Positions 1 to 10,872 of a stretch of DNA of 64,000 bases are shown one piece after another. The position numbers were made by a program, and so were the translations under genes. The DNA lies in NCBI GenBank assembly GCA_000711775.1, contig ARYC01000774.1, forward strand, positions 1 through 64,000. The letters are read 5' to 3'. The notes beneath the pieces are model-generated. The model was not told the DNA's origin, made no database searches, and saw only the letters and a list, made by a program, of their open reading frames with translations. Numbering within the stretch: position 1 is the first letter of the stretch; every line of letters begins with the position of its first letter. Source of the DNA: Oxytricha trifallax. Its lineage: Eukaryota; Ciliophora; Spirotrichea; Sporadotrichida; Oxytrichidae.

Positions 1-92
1 ACAGTCTTGAAAGTAATACCAGTTCTTCTATAAATGTTTGCTATAGTTTAAGGAGAGATACGCATGTCAGGAAACTTGCGATGAAACATCAC

Positions 93-170
93 AGCTCGGT
101 AGTCTAGTGGAAAGTGTGCCCAATACTTTAAAGTCTTCGAGTCGCAGAGGTAGTCAATATGGTGCTGTGA
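93..170 (+). other. tRNA-like A-box/B-box pair, degenerate
   Basis: An A-box-like stretch (tagtctagtgg, near 99-109) is followed about 30 bp later by a B-box-like stretch (cttcgagtcgc, near 134-144). The spacing fits a tRNA or a tRNA-derived SINE, but I cannot pair an acceptor stem around it, so it is not called as a working tRNA. It may be a relic of a tRNA-derived repeat in germline-limited DNA. Confidence 0.25.
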
Positions 171-1660
171 GAACTTTTATTTTCTTGCAGGATGCTTTCT
201 AGTGCCTGAATTATAATGCTAAACAGCCAACAAGCAATAATACCTAACTGTTGAGGCACTTTTGCGCAGGGAGCTTTGCTATAGCTGCATAATTCATTAC
301 TGGATTGACTTAGTCTATATTAATACTTGTACCATACCTAAGCTTAAGCAGTAAATCTAAATAGTACTCATCATAAATAGACCCTAAATTTCGCTAATTT
401 CTATTCCTCATTTTGAAATTTGACCTAATTTCTCTACTAACCCCAATAAGACCCCAACTATACCCTACAAATCAAAGCACTTATAAACCTCACTAAGGTT
501 TGGTTTTTGAATGTTGCTTGAAAAAGCTTAATATAATAAACCTATTCATTTAAATATGATTTTTCATATTGCTGAAATACATATTATTTTATAAAATATG
601 TTTTATTTAATAACAAAATTTTTCATATAAATTTTATATTGTGGGTATTTTATTTTAAATTTAATATTACTAGAGCTTAAAATAAAGCTTTAATAAATGT
701 GAATGTTTTTGGTGTTGTTCTATAAAAAAAAAGTTATAATAACCAATTTATTTTATGAATAATAGTTGATAAATAAATATTGCATGCACTATATTTTAAT
801 GTAAGATAAAAGATAAATATTTTAATTATAATTAATTTTTCCAATTATAATATATTTCGCTAATCAAAAATAGGAAAAATTTCTCATTTATTTAATTGTA
901 TAACATATCTTGTTTAGAAATATCATATAATTAATTAATAATCTAATATAAAAATTAAATATTGTACAAAAAAATTATTATCAATAATTACAAAAATTCA
1001 ATAAGCATTTTATTTTATTTTTGTTGGGAAATTCTTTATTAATTATGAATTTATTTTTTTATAATAAGATTACAGAATGCCATAATTTAGATATATTTAA
1101 ATAATTTCTTGATTTTAAATAAAAAAAAAATAATTATTTTCTTAATTTAAGTCTCTCATCTGTACACGACTATGTAATAGAAAGCTATCTTGCTCAAGGT
1201 TTAATTAGGTCTTAATAATTCTTCTAACATCACAAAAAAAATTAATTTACAGATTCACCACATATTTATGATCTGAATACTATATATATATCATCAAAAG
1301 TTTCACTAAAATTTCAAATATAAGGAAAATAATTAAACAGGATCTCTCGCAATACTTTCAAAGTGTTTGTATTAGGACAATAATATTTTAAACCATTTTT
1401 AATAGTTTATAAGTGCGATATTGGTCAATATCACAATCAAAAAAGCATAATATATATATTTTTCTGATAAAGAATACTTGAAAAGGAGTTATGATTAGAA
1501 TTTCAAACGACAAATATTAATTGATAGTATGTCACATCCTTATAAAACATATAATATGTGATCTTGTATGATTTTTTATTAAAATGATCCATGTGTATTT
1601 ATATTAATAAATTATTAATGTTTAAATATTGTTTTTTCACTTATTCATACATAACACCTT
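171..1660. other. AT-rich non-coding germline DNA
   Basis: Very AT-rich, with runs of A and T and many TAs. I see no frame with protein-like composition on either strand under the TGA-only stop code. It looks like germline-limited or intergenic DNA. Confidence 0.5.
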
Positions 1661-1875
1661 TAAAAAGTATTTTCAGAGGAGTTGACCCCGATTCTTCAAA
1701 AAGTGCTAACGCCTCTTGACCACTCCTGTTAATTATTTTGATTTGTTATAGAAGTATGGACTCTTGTCCTTCCTAATACCGTTTGAGGTAACACCCCTTG
1801 ACCCATCCTAATAATTCTTACAGAATCTTTTTGTGATACTTCGTGTTATTTTTATTTTTTAAACTAATATATATT

Positions 1876-2046
1876 CTGGGACGTCCTGGTAATCCTGGGA
1901 CGTCCTGATAAGTCTGGGACGTCATGGTGATCCTGGGACGTCCTGGTGATCCTGGGACGTCCTGGTAATCCTGGGACGTCCTGGTGATCTTGGGACGTCC
2001 TGTTAATCTTGGGACGTCCTGATTTTCCTGGGACGTCCCGGTATCA
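1876..2046. repeat. 19-bp GC-rich minisatellite, 9 copies
   Basis: Nine head-to-tail units of 19 bp with consensus ctgggacgtcctggtaatc fill exactly 171 bp. Every unit carries the palindrome GGACGTC with only a few substitutions between units. The block is strikingly GC-rich against its surroundings. Because 19 is not a multiple of three the repeat cycles through all three frames. It lies just beyond the 3' part of the FHA/coiled-coil gene on the minus strand; whether it is translated, in its 3' UTR or in an IES cannot be decided here. Confidence 0.9.
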
Positions 2047-2055
2047 ACACCCATA

Positions 2056-4569
2056 TGATTTAGAAATTAGTCTTCAAATTAGATGAAAACATTCGGATAA
2101 AATTACCTACCACTATTTAAGTTATTCTGAATTAGAGTTCTTCTATTGTTTTATCTTTGTCCTTGACTATTCCAACTAGGTATTCAACAACATCCTCATC
2201 TTGCTTGAGATCTTTTGCGTTCTTTTTACTGTTAAAATTTTGGACTTTGCTTTTCAAATCATCAATGATTTTTGTTTTCTTTGCAAGCTCGACATTTAGG
2301 GATCTTAGTTAAGCATGGGCATCAACTATTATAGAAACATCGGTCATTTGGCGTTACTGAATCAAAAGATCTTAAAGTTCTTCTACTCTGCTTATTAATT
2401 AGGCATTATGACCAGAAAAATCTAAAATAAGTAAGTAGTAACCTAAGTAAAATAACTTAAATAATTTGGAATCTTCAGCTATGTATGCTCTGTACTTCTC
2501 CAAATCTACTCTTAACGAGACATTTAATCTTTGAAGCTCATTGTTTTGCAGTTGAAGTTAGTCTTTGTCCATAAGCAACTATCTTCGCTCTTCGTATAGT
2601 TAATAAATTTATCCACTCAAAAACTCTGCAGCCTACTTTTTTTCTTCATCTCCTGTCTCTGAATATGCCAAAGCAATTGCATTATTTGCTTAAATTACTC
2701 TTCTTTCTGTCATTGTTAGCAATCTATTATAAGATTCTCTTTACTTCTCAAGTTGATCTTTGTATATCTAGGTTTATTCAAAGTTAAGCTGATTTTCCTT
2801 GAGGAGTTCTGCCCATTTCTTTTCACAAACTTATTGTCTTCTTTCATATTCTTCTATAGTTTTTTGAAAGTTCAACATCTCAGATGATTGCTTTTCAAGC
2901 AAAGATTTCGAGTAGTAGTCACTTGAACCTATCTAATAGTTCTCTAAGAATAGCTCTTTCTCTTTTTCTTTTGAAATTAGCGTACTTCTAAGCTCTTAAA
3001 TTTACTTCTTATATTCGACTAATCTGGCTGGCAAGTCATTTTGAAGTAATTCTCCCAATGCTTATGCTTTATCGTTATCAGCATTTTAAAGTTAATCATA
3101 CTTAACCTATAGGTCAGTCGTGTATTATTCTAATGCTCTTAGTTTAGCTTCTGATAAATCTTTATTTTAGTGAGTGTTTTTCAGCTCATTTATGAGCTTA
3201 GCGTTTTAGCTTTGCAACTCCAACAATGTAGCTTCTTTTTCTACCAGCACTCTTTGCAACTTTTCGTTCTTGTTTTTAACATTGATTGTTTACTACTCCA
3301 AAGTCTAAACTTATTTCATGCTTGTAGCTTGAAGCCTATCAATATCTGTTTTGAATCTATCTTAAATGAACTTCTTTTCTTCATCTACTATTTACTTCAC
3401 AGTCATTTCTTTGTCAAGATTATATCTCTACTCTCTAATCATTGACTGAGCAACCTTATCTTCCATTAACCTTCTTTCTTTATCTATTAGTGATTGCATA
3501 TTAGCTTCTGAATTTCTTAGTCTATCTTCAATTGTTTGAGTACCTGGAACAGTGAAATTAGGACGTATTTATGTAGATGGGTTTTAGAATTGAAGGGTGG
3601 TTGGGTTTGGAAAGTTTAAGGTGTTTTGAAAGCTTTACTTCTAAGGAGAAGGTGATTCAAATTCCTCTAATGAATTAGCGTAATGAGGCACATAATTCTA
3701 CTCGAAGGGATTCTTAGAAGATCTTAAGGGATCCTTGCCGTAGATTGGTTAACCACTGATATGGTCAAAAATTGCATAACTGTGGGGTTGATCAGTGACT
3801 AAACGGATTTTCTAATCATTCATACTGTCTCTGCTTATATCAACTTCAGAAGGTGGTCCAATAAATTTGTAATCAAGGGCATCTGAGAAAGAAATTTTAT
3901 AGAAAAAATAAAAAACATACATTTGCCAAAAGTGTGAATATCTGATTATATATATATCTGGCTTGCTTAAGCCCCAGTATTAATTCCGTACAGCTTTAAA
4001 TAATAATGATAATACATTTGCCAAATTTGATTGAATCTCCATTTCTCAAAGGTTGAGTTCCTCCTTTTTCCAATTTCTTCCCATTTATAGTAAAAACCCC
4101 CAAAATAATAAATGAGTGTTAAAAGGTGACTAAATTATTCTTGACTTAAATAAAATGCAGCTTATTTATAGAAATTTTTTTTTTAAATTCAATAAACTTT
4201 CCTGCTATAAATTGGTATTTTCTTCTACAAAAGTTAAATATAAATGCTTAATTAAATAAAAACAATATATTAGATTAATTAAAATATTAAAATATCATAT
4301 TTATTTTGAGTACATCCATTCACAGACCCCTTATCTCTATTTTATATGTTAGATTTGTAAATAAATTAATTCTCTTACATTAGCTATGGCAAGTCAAACA
4401 TTTCATTTAGCTATATAATAGCGTGTTCTTTCGCTATTGATTAATCATCAATATGAATGGTGGCATTAGGGTTTCTACCAATTATTGTCATTTTATTGGT
4501 CAAAGGTATTTTCTTGTTTCCAACTTAAAGAATAAATTCTTTCCGGGCGAAGGAACTTGAGATATTCAT
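2056..4569 (-). CDS. FHA-domain coiled-coil protein
   Basis: Start ATG at 4569. The first MDS encodes an FHA domain core: TIIGRNPNATIHIDDQSIAKEH (shortened here to its key GRN and S..H signature), then after an IES the NGKKL and LRNGDSIKFGK strands near 4020-4100. FHA domains bind phosphothreonine peptides. The rest (about 2100-3880) is a long Glu/Lys/Gln-rich coiled coil, with blocks such as LEKQRESYNRLLTMTERR. A 38-nt GT-AG intron lies at 3883-3920. A 14-bp pointer (ATACATTTGCCAAA at 3917-3930 and 4012-4025) flanks a 95-bp IES. At least one further IES lies near 4130-4390 and another interruption near 2350-2470. The true stop was not found before the minisatellite, so the 3' end is uncertain. 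A cytoskeletal or signalling scaffold is plausible; exact function unknown. Confidence 0.75.
3931..4025. other. IES with 14-bp pointer in FHA gene
   Basis: The 14-mer ATACATTTGCCAAA occurs at 3917-3930 and 4012-4025 as a direct repeat. Removing one copy plus the spacer (95 bp) joins the FHA strand SIKFGK to the intron donor. The pointer straddles the exon-intron border. Confidence 0.8.
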
Positions 4570-4742
4570 ATTTTTTATCTTTCTAAAACTGTTAATTATA
4601 AAATTTGAATTAAAATTAAACATTAGTAATTATTTAGCATTGCTTTCACTTTAGAAGTAAAAAGCATTTATTTAATTATTCATGAATTATTTTATTGGAA
4701 TTAAGATTTATTTTAATTTTTCTGATTTAGATTAAAAAAGCA

Positions 4743-5030
4743 ATGTATGGAAACTTTTTAAACACAAATTTCTAAAAATCAGATTTCACTTATCAAATCT
4801 CTAATTTAACGCCAATTATATAACCACATGGAAGTTCGTTTACGAAAAGCAATAAGATTTCGTTTAATATCAACCCATTAGAAGAAAATGATTTTACCTC
4901 AGAAGTTTTCAAGTAATCACCATCTTTGACATAGAAGTAAAAAAGATTTAGTGTTGGAGGTTCCACTATAAATTAATAATTGCAGCTTCTTCAATAATTA
5001 AAACCGCAAAAAACCCTTTATAGTTAATGA
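4743..5030 (+). CDS. small Q/N/S-rich hypothetical protein (95 aa)
   Basis: An uninterrupted reading frame under the TAA/TAG=Gln code runs from ATG 4743 to TGA 5028-5030, 96 codons. It begins MYGNFLNTNFQKSDFTY and includes NPLEENDFTSEVFKQSP and QQLQLLQQLKPQKTLYS. Composition is typical of low-complexity ciliate proteins and differs from the AT-rich non-coding flanks. It lies head-to-head with the FHA gene on the opposite strand, separated by about 170 bp, so the two may share a promoter region. No domain recognised. It could be only the first block of a larger gene. Confidence 0.55.
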
Positions 5031-5344
5031 AATATTTGCAATAGTAAATGTTTGCACCTTCTACTCAATATAATGATTTAAGTCCAGTCTATTTTATTTT
5101 TTTAAAAAATATTAATTTGATTCACTTATTAATATGTTTAAATATTTATTTGAAGATTTACTTTATTTTTCTTTTTCCAAATTTAATTATCTAAAATCAA
5201 TACCCTATTTCCCAATTTCATAGATTGTGAGATTAAATTATGTAAAAAAAATTCTTGAATAAATAAAATAGTTTTTTGTTTTTTTATTAAATTAGAAAGT
5301 TAATTGCTAGGTGGTACTAACCACTTAGGACTTTCTAATAGAGC

Positions 5345-5885
5345 TTTCTATTATACTAAGGCCTACCGAGGGCAGGTAGGGGGTTGCTGGGCGCAACGCA
5401 TGAGGGGCCAGTCGGCGGGGTTCAATCTGTCAGCAGTCACTCCTCGAGTGAGCTTGATCCTAAGATTTCCCTGCATTAGATGAGTTTCCTGGCTTGAGAA
5501 CAGTTTCCTAGGTAATAGGGAGCAGGATGGAGGTACGCTCTGCCTCCAAAAGTGAGAAGATGAAAACCATTGAAGCCAACGATAAGGAATTTTCTCCCAC
5601 ACCGGGTTAGGGCACTGAGCTACCACAGCGAAAGGATAGGGATTACGTTTCCCAGCAGCGGTGGGACCGGTAAGCGTTTTTCTCCACCTTCTGTCACTCT
5701 GGTCGAATCTCACGAGCTCTGTCCCTCAAATGTCGAAAGACGTGGGGTGACATCTTGATTTTGGGATGAGACTAGGTGATAGCGAGGATGGTTTTTTCGG
5801 AGTTTTCTACTTCATGACTGCCACGTCACGGAATTGCCACGTCAACTCACTCAGATACGTCTACGTCACGACTAAGATTGATGGT
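5345..5885. repeat. GC-rich island, probable germline repeat
   Basis: About 540 bp with near-balanced GC content sits in strongly AT-rich DNA. The minus strand carries a good tRNA A-box (gtggtagctcagtg, near 5617-5604) with a weak B-box-like motif about 45 bp on. The right end holds several acgtca repeats (5822-5875). Short frames exist on both strands but none looks like a protein. No matching terminal repeats were found. A tRNA-derived SINE-like or other germline-limited repeat is the best guess. Confidence 0.4.
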
Positions 5886-6014
5886 TTGATTTTAGTATTA
5901 AACAGTGATATGTTAAATTTATTTGATTTTAATCATTAAACACACATTAAACACACAGTTTTTTGTTTTAAATATGATAATGAAAGTAGATACAAAACTC
6001 CTATATAAAAATGA

Positions 6015-6863
6015 GAGAATGATCTGTAATTTTCCACTATTTAAGCAAAACACCATTTAAATTACTAAACAAGCCAGTAAACTCTAAAATCTGCTTTTAG
6101 CAAATAAATTAATAGAACTTTACATCAGAAATTATAGAATAGCTTTTCAGGGAGTGTTGTTCCGCATGCTGTGCCCAAATTTCAAAATATATCTGAATCT
6201 CCAAAATTAAATACAATTCAAAATATCAAAGAAGAGTAGATGTTTTTAATTGATAGAGAGTAAGACCTTTTAAAGTCAATAAAATAAATTAAGAGACACA
6301 AATTGTGTAAAGTGCATTTAAATCAAGATGATATGTAACCAGTTGCTTAAGAATCTCATTTACAGTAAATATAGTAAAAAGAAAATACTTTCTCTCCTTA
6401 ACATTTTGCAACAATTTAAGCAAGGACCACTCCTAAAATATATCAAACAAATAACAATTTTAGCAGCTTGGTTTAAAACATAAATTAAGACAAAGAAGTT
6501 AATTTTCCAATGACAGGATAAAACAAGGTCAAAAATAGTCTTAAGCCTCCATTAATGAATAAAATTTAAAATTCCCTGCAGTAATCAATGATGAAGTCTC
6601 GCTAATCTTTAATAAAACCTTCGACACATGCTCTGTCTATAGATACTTCCTTCATTTCACCGATAAATGCAGCAACCTAAGTTAAGTTTGGGTATTAAAG
6701 TCCAGCCAAGAAAACATAGGTTTAATTCATGGGGACATATGGAGATCATAGTTTAAAGTAGAGAACAGAATAACTGCTCTCGGAAGTTATGGGCAAGAAT
6801 ACTAACCTCGAATATTTAAAAAATAACTGTCAATTAATCTATGTCTAATCTTTATAATATTGA
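6015..6863 (+). CDS. Q/N/S-rich hypothetical protein, 5' end unresolved
   Basis: A frame open from 6015 to TGA 6861-6863 (under TAA/TAG=Gln) encodes about 280 residues, with blocks such as PHAVPKFQNISESPKL, NIKEEQMFLIDREQ and KPSTHALSIDTSFISPINA. The hydrophilic composition looks like protein. No in-frame ATG lies at the beginning: a TGA precedes it at 6012, so the start codon is probably in an upstream MDS or across a short IES or intron. A second frame from ATG 6019 is also open to about 6500 but is richer in Ile/Leu/Lys and looks like an AT-driven shadow. No domain recognised. Confidence 0.45.
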
Positions 6864-7011
6864 TAATATTAAATATAATCATTATCCTTTTTAAGCTTAA
6901 ATATCTTAAATTTACTATTTAATAATTAACTTCATTTAAACATGCAAGCACTTTATTCTCATTATATTTATTAGAATAATACCGTAGACTTATGATATTT
7001 TGTTATTATAA

Positions 7012-8219
7012 ATGTCAAAGAAAAAATATGCTTTGAAAAACAAATTCAAGAAATGAGATAAACTTTCAAGAGATCAGGTGGAGCGCCCCTTAGACCAATT
7101 AGAAACATTCCAAATAAATATAACGATTAACTTCAAAAGTTTATGATAAAAGATTAGCAAATGTAGGAGTAAGATGATATGACATTGCTTGAAAATAGGA
7201 TTAAACTTGAAATAGAGAGAGATTTTGGTGATATAAAATTCAAAAGTGTGATAGATATACATAATATTCTAGCAAAGATGAATATTAATACTGCAAGACT
7301 AAGGAAATGGGGTCGTGTGAGAGGGTTTGCTAAAAGCATAGGCAGGATGTTAAAAGGCATAAAAGATATCAGGAAAATCAGAATGAGTTATAAAAACGAT
7401 TTGTTGATTATTTTGCAGAAACAAATTTACATATACAGTGAAGTTTTGAAAATTTGGATCATTAATCATTGCAATAATTTCTTGAGTACCATCTAAGACA
7501 CTAATTCTACTAATCTAAACTATGCAAAGAGAGATTTGGATTATGGCGAGGCTCTCTATAGATTTTCAATGGCAGCTATAAGAGCTAAGAACATTTTGAA
7601 GATAATTTTCGAATCTTCTCACTCACACAGTCTGCCTTCTCCAATTATCTAGTTCTTAATATTTCTCTCAAAATCTGGCGCATTTATTCCTTATAACTTT
7701 CTTAATGAGCTAGAATCGAACCATCTGCTCTAATCTGATATTAATGGAGCTCTAGCCGATTCAGATCCTAAAACTAAAATAGTAATAATAGGCTTCTTTT
7801 TCTTTGAAAAGGTTCTGATTAGGAAAGTACTCTTGAAAGAAGACGTTAGATCTAAGTTCTATAAAGTTTCAAAGAATATGGGTTTAATTTCAGCAATTAT
7901 CTACTATGCTTTTGTAAATCTAATCGAGAAGATGTACAAGAGTTCAACTGCAATTCAAAAAATAGCACAGAAATTTAAATCATTTAATGACTATAAAATT
8001 GAGATTGAACGAGTGTTCTACTCAAATAACATGAAAATTCCCTAATACGGTTCAATTTAAGATTTATTTATCAGTGAACACAACTAGAAAATTGTTCAAT
8101 AAATCCAAAAGATCATGAAAGTCATTTTATAGAGGATTATGCAATTAATATCTCTCTTATAGAATAGACAAAAAGCTTTGCTTAAAAGACGCTTTGAAGA
8201 TTTGCTTTTGAAATAATGA
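7012..8219 (+). CDS. hypothetical helical protein with 20-bp IES
   Basis: Start ATG 7012 (MSKKKYALKNKFK). After 13 codons a 20-bp IES breaks the frame: TTCAAGA occurs at 7045-7051 and 7065-7071, and joining one copy restores a frame that then runs without a break to TGA 8217-8219, about 395 residues. The N-terminus is basic, followed by a mostly alpha-helical protein with several hydrophobic segments (around VLKIWIINHC, IVIIGFFFFEKV and LISAIIYYAFVNLI) and a Lys/Gln-rich C-terminus. No family recognised. Upstream is a Q-rich gene on the same strand; downstream is the MAPK gene. Confidence 0.65.
7045..7064. other. 20-bp IES, 7-bp pointer
   Basis: Direct repeat TTCAAGA at 7045-7051 and 7065-7071. 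The 20-bp segment contains an in-frame TGA and shifts the frame by two; precise removal fuses NKFKR to SGGAPLRPIR in one frame of about 395 codons. Confidence 0.75.
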
Positions 8220-8425
8220 CCATTTTATGTAAGATTATGATTTTTGTTATATTCTACACTAAAATTAACTTATTACTCTATTTAATTCTATAACGTGTCT
8301 TTTAATTACAGAATAGTAATTTGGAGATTAGTATTGGTAGATATTTAGTTAAACGCCGTGAATTAAGTTATTAATAACTGGGATAGAATTTCATTACAAT
8401 AATATAGATAATATTTCAATATAAA

Positions 8426-10786
8426 ATGAAGAAAGACGGAGAAGAGGTAAAGATGCATTCTTCAAATGCTGATACCAACATTTTTCATATGTTAATGATA
8501 TCAAAATTACGTACTTTGGCTTTATAAAGAATCATTAAAAATGTTTTTTATATTTTCAACACCTATATGGTCTTGGGATCAAAGTTTGAAGTCGATAAAC
8601 GCTATGAAATTATCGATCCAGTTGGCTCTGGAGCGTATGGTGTAGTCGTTGCAGCAAAAGATTTGGAGGCAGAAGATCAAGAGAATAACTTAGTCGCAAT
8701 TAAAAAAATCGAAAAAGCCTTCGAGCACAAGGTATTCTAAGAAGAGTTTTTATTACATAACAGTATAGATTTTCAAAATAACATTTTCATTTTAAGTAAT
8801 ATTTGCTTAAAGAACATTGAGAGAGCTAAAAATTATGAGGCTTCTTCAGCATGATAATGTGATTGGTGTCAAAACTATTTTGAAGCCAAGTTCAAGAGAA
8901 AACTTCAAGGAAATTTATGTGGTCAGTGAATTAATGGAAACCGATTTGGCTCAAATCATCAAATCAAACTAGCCACTTTCTGATGATCACATTCAATTCT
9001 TGCCATAAATATACTGAGAGGACTAAAGTACATTCACTCTGCAGCTATCTTACACAGAGATTTGAAGCCAAGAAACTTGTTGGTAAATAGCAATTGCGAC
9101 TTGAAGATATGCGATTTTGGTTTGGCAAGAGCTGACATTCCCTACTTCCAAACTCAATCTGCAGTTATGACTGATTATATCGCAACAAGATGGTATAGAG
9201 CACCAGAGGTTCATAAAATTAATATATCGTACTCAACTGCAATTGATGTATGGTCTGTAGGTTGTATATTAGCTGAACTAATCACAAGAAAACCTTTGCT
9301 CCCTGCTAACTCTGAAGAAGAGCAGACAAAATAAGATATTAAAATCTTAAAAAGTAAAATTTGAAATGCATTACCCAAGAGGATCTTGTCGACTAAATTA
9401 CTATTTTGAAAAATAAAGAATTCATTCTAAGTTTACCAAAGAGAACCATAAAATATTTTCTTAGTCTTTTTTTAAAGGATGCTTACATTTGACCCACACA
9501 AAAGAATCACTATAGACTAAGCAAAAATTTAATTTTAAATTAAATTTTCAATTTCTTTATTTCATCATTAAATGTTTGTTACAAAAGATATGGCAAGGAT
9601 AGAATAAAGAAGAAGTTCAAGCCTCAATGAACTTCACTCATAAATCAGAATTAATAATGAAGAATATATTCATTAAAAATATACTTCCCAACTATTCGCA
9701 CATTAGATATATTTATGTGCATTTATTTTATAAATTTAATTTAAAAGTTAAAAGCTCTTTTAAATGTTTTCATATATGATTACTGTAATAAAACAAGACT
9801 AGTCTTTTTTATTTTTCATTTATTTTCTGAATGAATTTGTATAAAAAAATGATGAAAATATAACTTAACTTCTTTATATTGTTATTAAAATTTTAATTTT
9901 ATATTTAAATGGTTATTTTTTATCAAATTCAATTCTTCATGTATTAAATCTTGAGAGGACTAAATATAGAGAGGTTGTCTTAATTAAGTTTAATATTAAT
10001 AGAAAGTATTTTTTTTAAAATAATTTTATTTGCCTTAATTTGTGAAATATTTAGTTGATAAAATAACTTAAGGTTTGATATTAAATATATATATGAATGT
10101 ATAATAATAAGTTGAATTATTTTTTAAAAAATTAAATAATTGTGAGAATAAATTAAACTCTCTCACATAATTCTTATTTAAATAATTTAAATAATCTCAT
10201 TTTTTATAATTTCATTATACTTAATATCCCTGAATATTTTTGAATTAGAGGTTATTTTATCCTGGAAACGCTACTCAACTGCATAAACTTTATTGACATG
10301 ATTTAATTGTCATTGTTTTTAATATGTTATAAATCAATTAGAGTAGAGCAGATCTAGATGATTACAGATTTGATTGGAAACCCCCAAGAGGATCTTATAG
10401 TATCTTTTTTAATTGCATAAAGAGAAAGCCAAAGGACATGAACACTATATTCAAAGGAGCTAATCCTGATGCTATAGATCTTATTAGGAGGATGCTTGAT
10501 TAAATAATTGTGTGTTTGTATGTGTAAGTTTTTAGACTAAGCATTAGAGCACCCTTACATGAGTCAGTTGCATTTCCCAGATGACGAGCCAATCACTGAG
10601 GCAGTGAGCGCGTTTGATTTCGACTTCGAAATTTATAGTTTGAAGAAGGAAGACTACAAGGATCTCATCTACGAGGAAATTATGCTCTACCACGATGACT
10701 CTGTTAAGGAATATATGAAGGACAAATCTGAAAACCCAGAGGGCATCTTGTACAAAAGATATAATACATATTCCTTAGAGGGATGA
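8426..10786 (+). CDS. MAP kinase, scrambled germline gene (8 MDSs)
   Basis: A MAPK-family Ser/Thr kinase. Visible motifs: GSGAYGVV Gly loop, [32 protein letters not shown], catalytic [19 protein letters not shown], the MAPK activation loop ending in T-D-Y ([15 protein letters not shown]), then [41 protein letters not shown] and a D/E-rich C-terminal tail. MDS order on the chromosome is 1,2,3,5,7,4,6,8. Pointers: 1/2 CAACA (8476, 8557); 2/3 TAA (about 8738, 8807); 3/4 AGAGCAGA (9319, 10345); 4/5 CCCAAGAGGATCTT (10383, 9374); 5/6 AAAGAGAA (9438, 10419); 6/7 AGGATGCTT (10489, 9476); 7/8 TAGACTAAGCA (9513, 10533). Joined in this order, the frame is continuous from MDS3 to TGA 10784-10786. One oddity: two extra bases (ta) near 9010-9013 break the frame between IQF and ILRGL. 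The start ATG at 8426 is the best in-frame choice; an ATG at 8567 is possible. Confidence 0.95.
8481..8561. other. IES in MAPK gene (CAACA pointer)
   Basis: CAACA at 8476-8480 and 8557-8561 are 81 bp apart. Removal gives ..[16 protein letters not shown], the usual residues before a MAPK kinase domain. Because 81 is a multiple of three and there is no TGA inside, the segment could also be translated, so this IES is less sure than the others. Confidence 0.5.
9374..9523 (+). other. MAPK MDS5 and MDS7 (odd blocks of the scrambled gene)
   Basis: MDS5 (9374-9445) encodes PQEDLVDQITILKN through SLPKR; MDS7 (9476-9523) encodes [16 protein letters not shown]. They are separated by a 30-bp segment. 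Each ends in a pointer whose partner lies about 1 kb downstream beside MDS4, MDS6 or MDS8, so neither continues into its physical neighbour. Confidence 0.92.
9524..10344. other. 821-bp IES between the two MAPK MDS clusters
   Basis: AT-rich DNA with no protein-like frame separates the odd cluster (ending in MDS7) from the even cluster (starting with MDS4). Confidence 0.8.
10345..10543 (+). other. MAPK MDS4, MDS6 and start of MDS8 (even blocks)
   Basis: MDS4 (10345-10396) encodes [19 protein letters not shown]6 (10419-10497) encodes [19 protein letters not shown] then RRML; MDS8 starts at the pointer 10533-10543. Intervening pieces are 22 bp (10397-10418) and 35 bp (10498-10532). These blocks interleave with MDS5 and MDS7, the odd-even pattern known for scrambled spirotrich genes. 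Confidence 0.92.
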
Positions 10787-10872
10787 TAATTTCCAATAAT
10801 ACTTTAGAGGAATATTAGAGACATTGAATAGGGAAAAGAAATTTATATAAATTAAATCTATTTAAATTAAAA

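Noticed and set aside
93-170. Functional tRNA gene
   Set aside because: Box-like motifs exist but no seven-base acceptor stem or anticodon stem can be paired.
5363-5758. Overlapping frames on both strands in the GC-rich island
   Set aside because: Composition is unlike all other genes here, both strands are open alike, and no motif is visible; treated as a repeat.
5345-5885. Ribosomal RNA fragment
   Set aside because: No recognisable universally conserved rRNA stretch could be found by eye.
6019-6520. Alternative frame from ATG 6019
   Set aside because: Open mainly because only TGA is a stop; Ile/Leu/Lys-rich with no balanced segments, and shorter than the overlapping frame ending at 6863.
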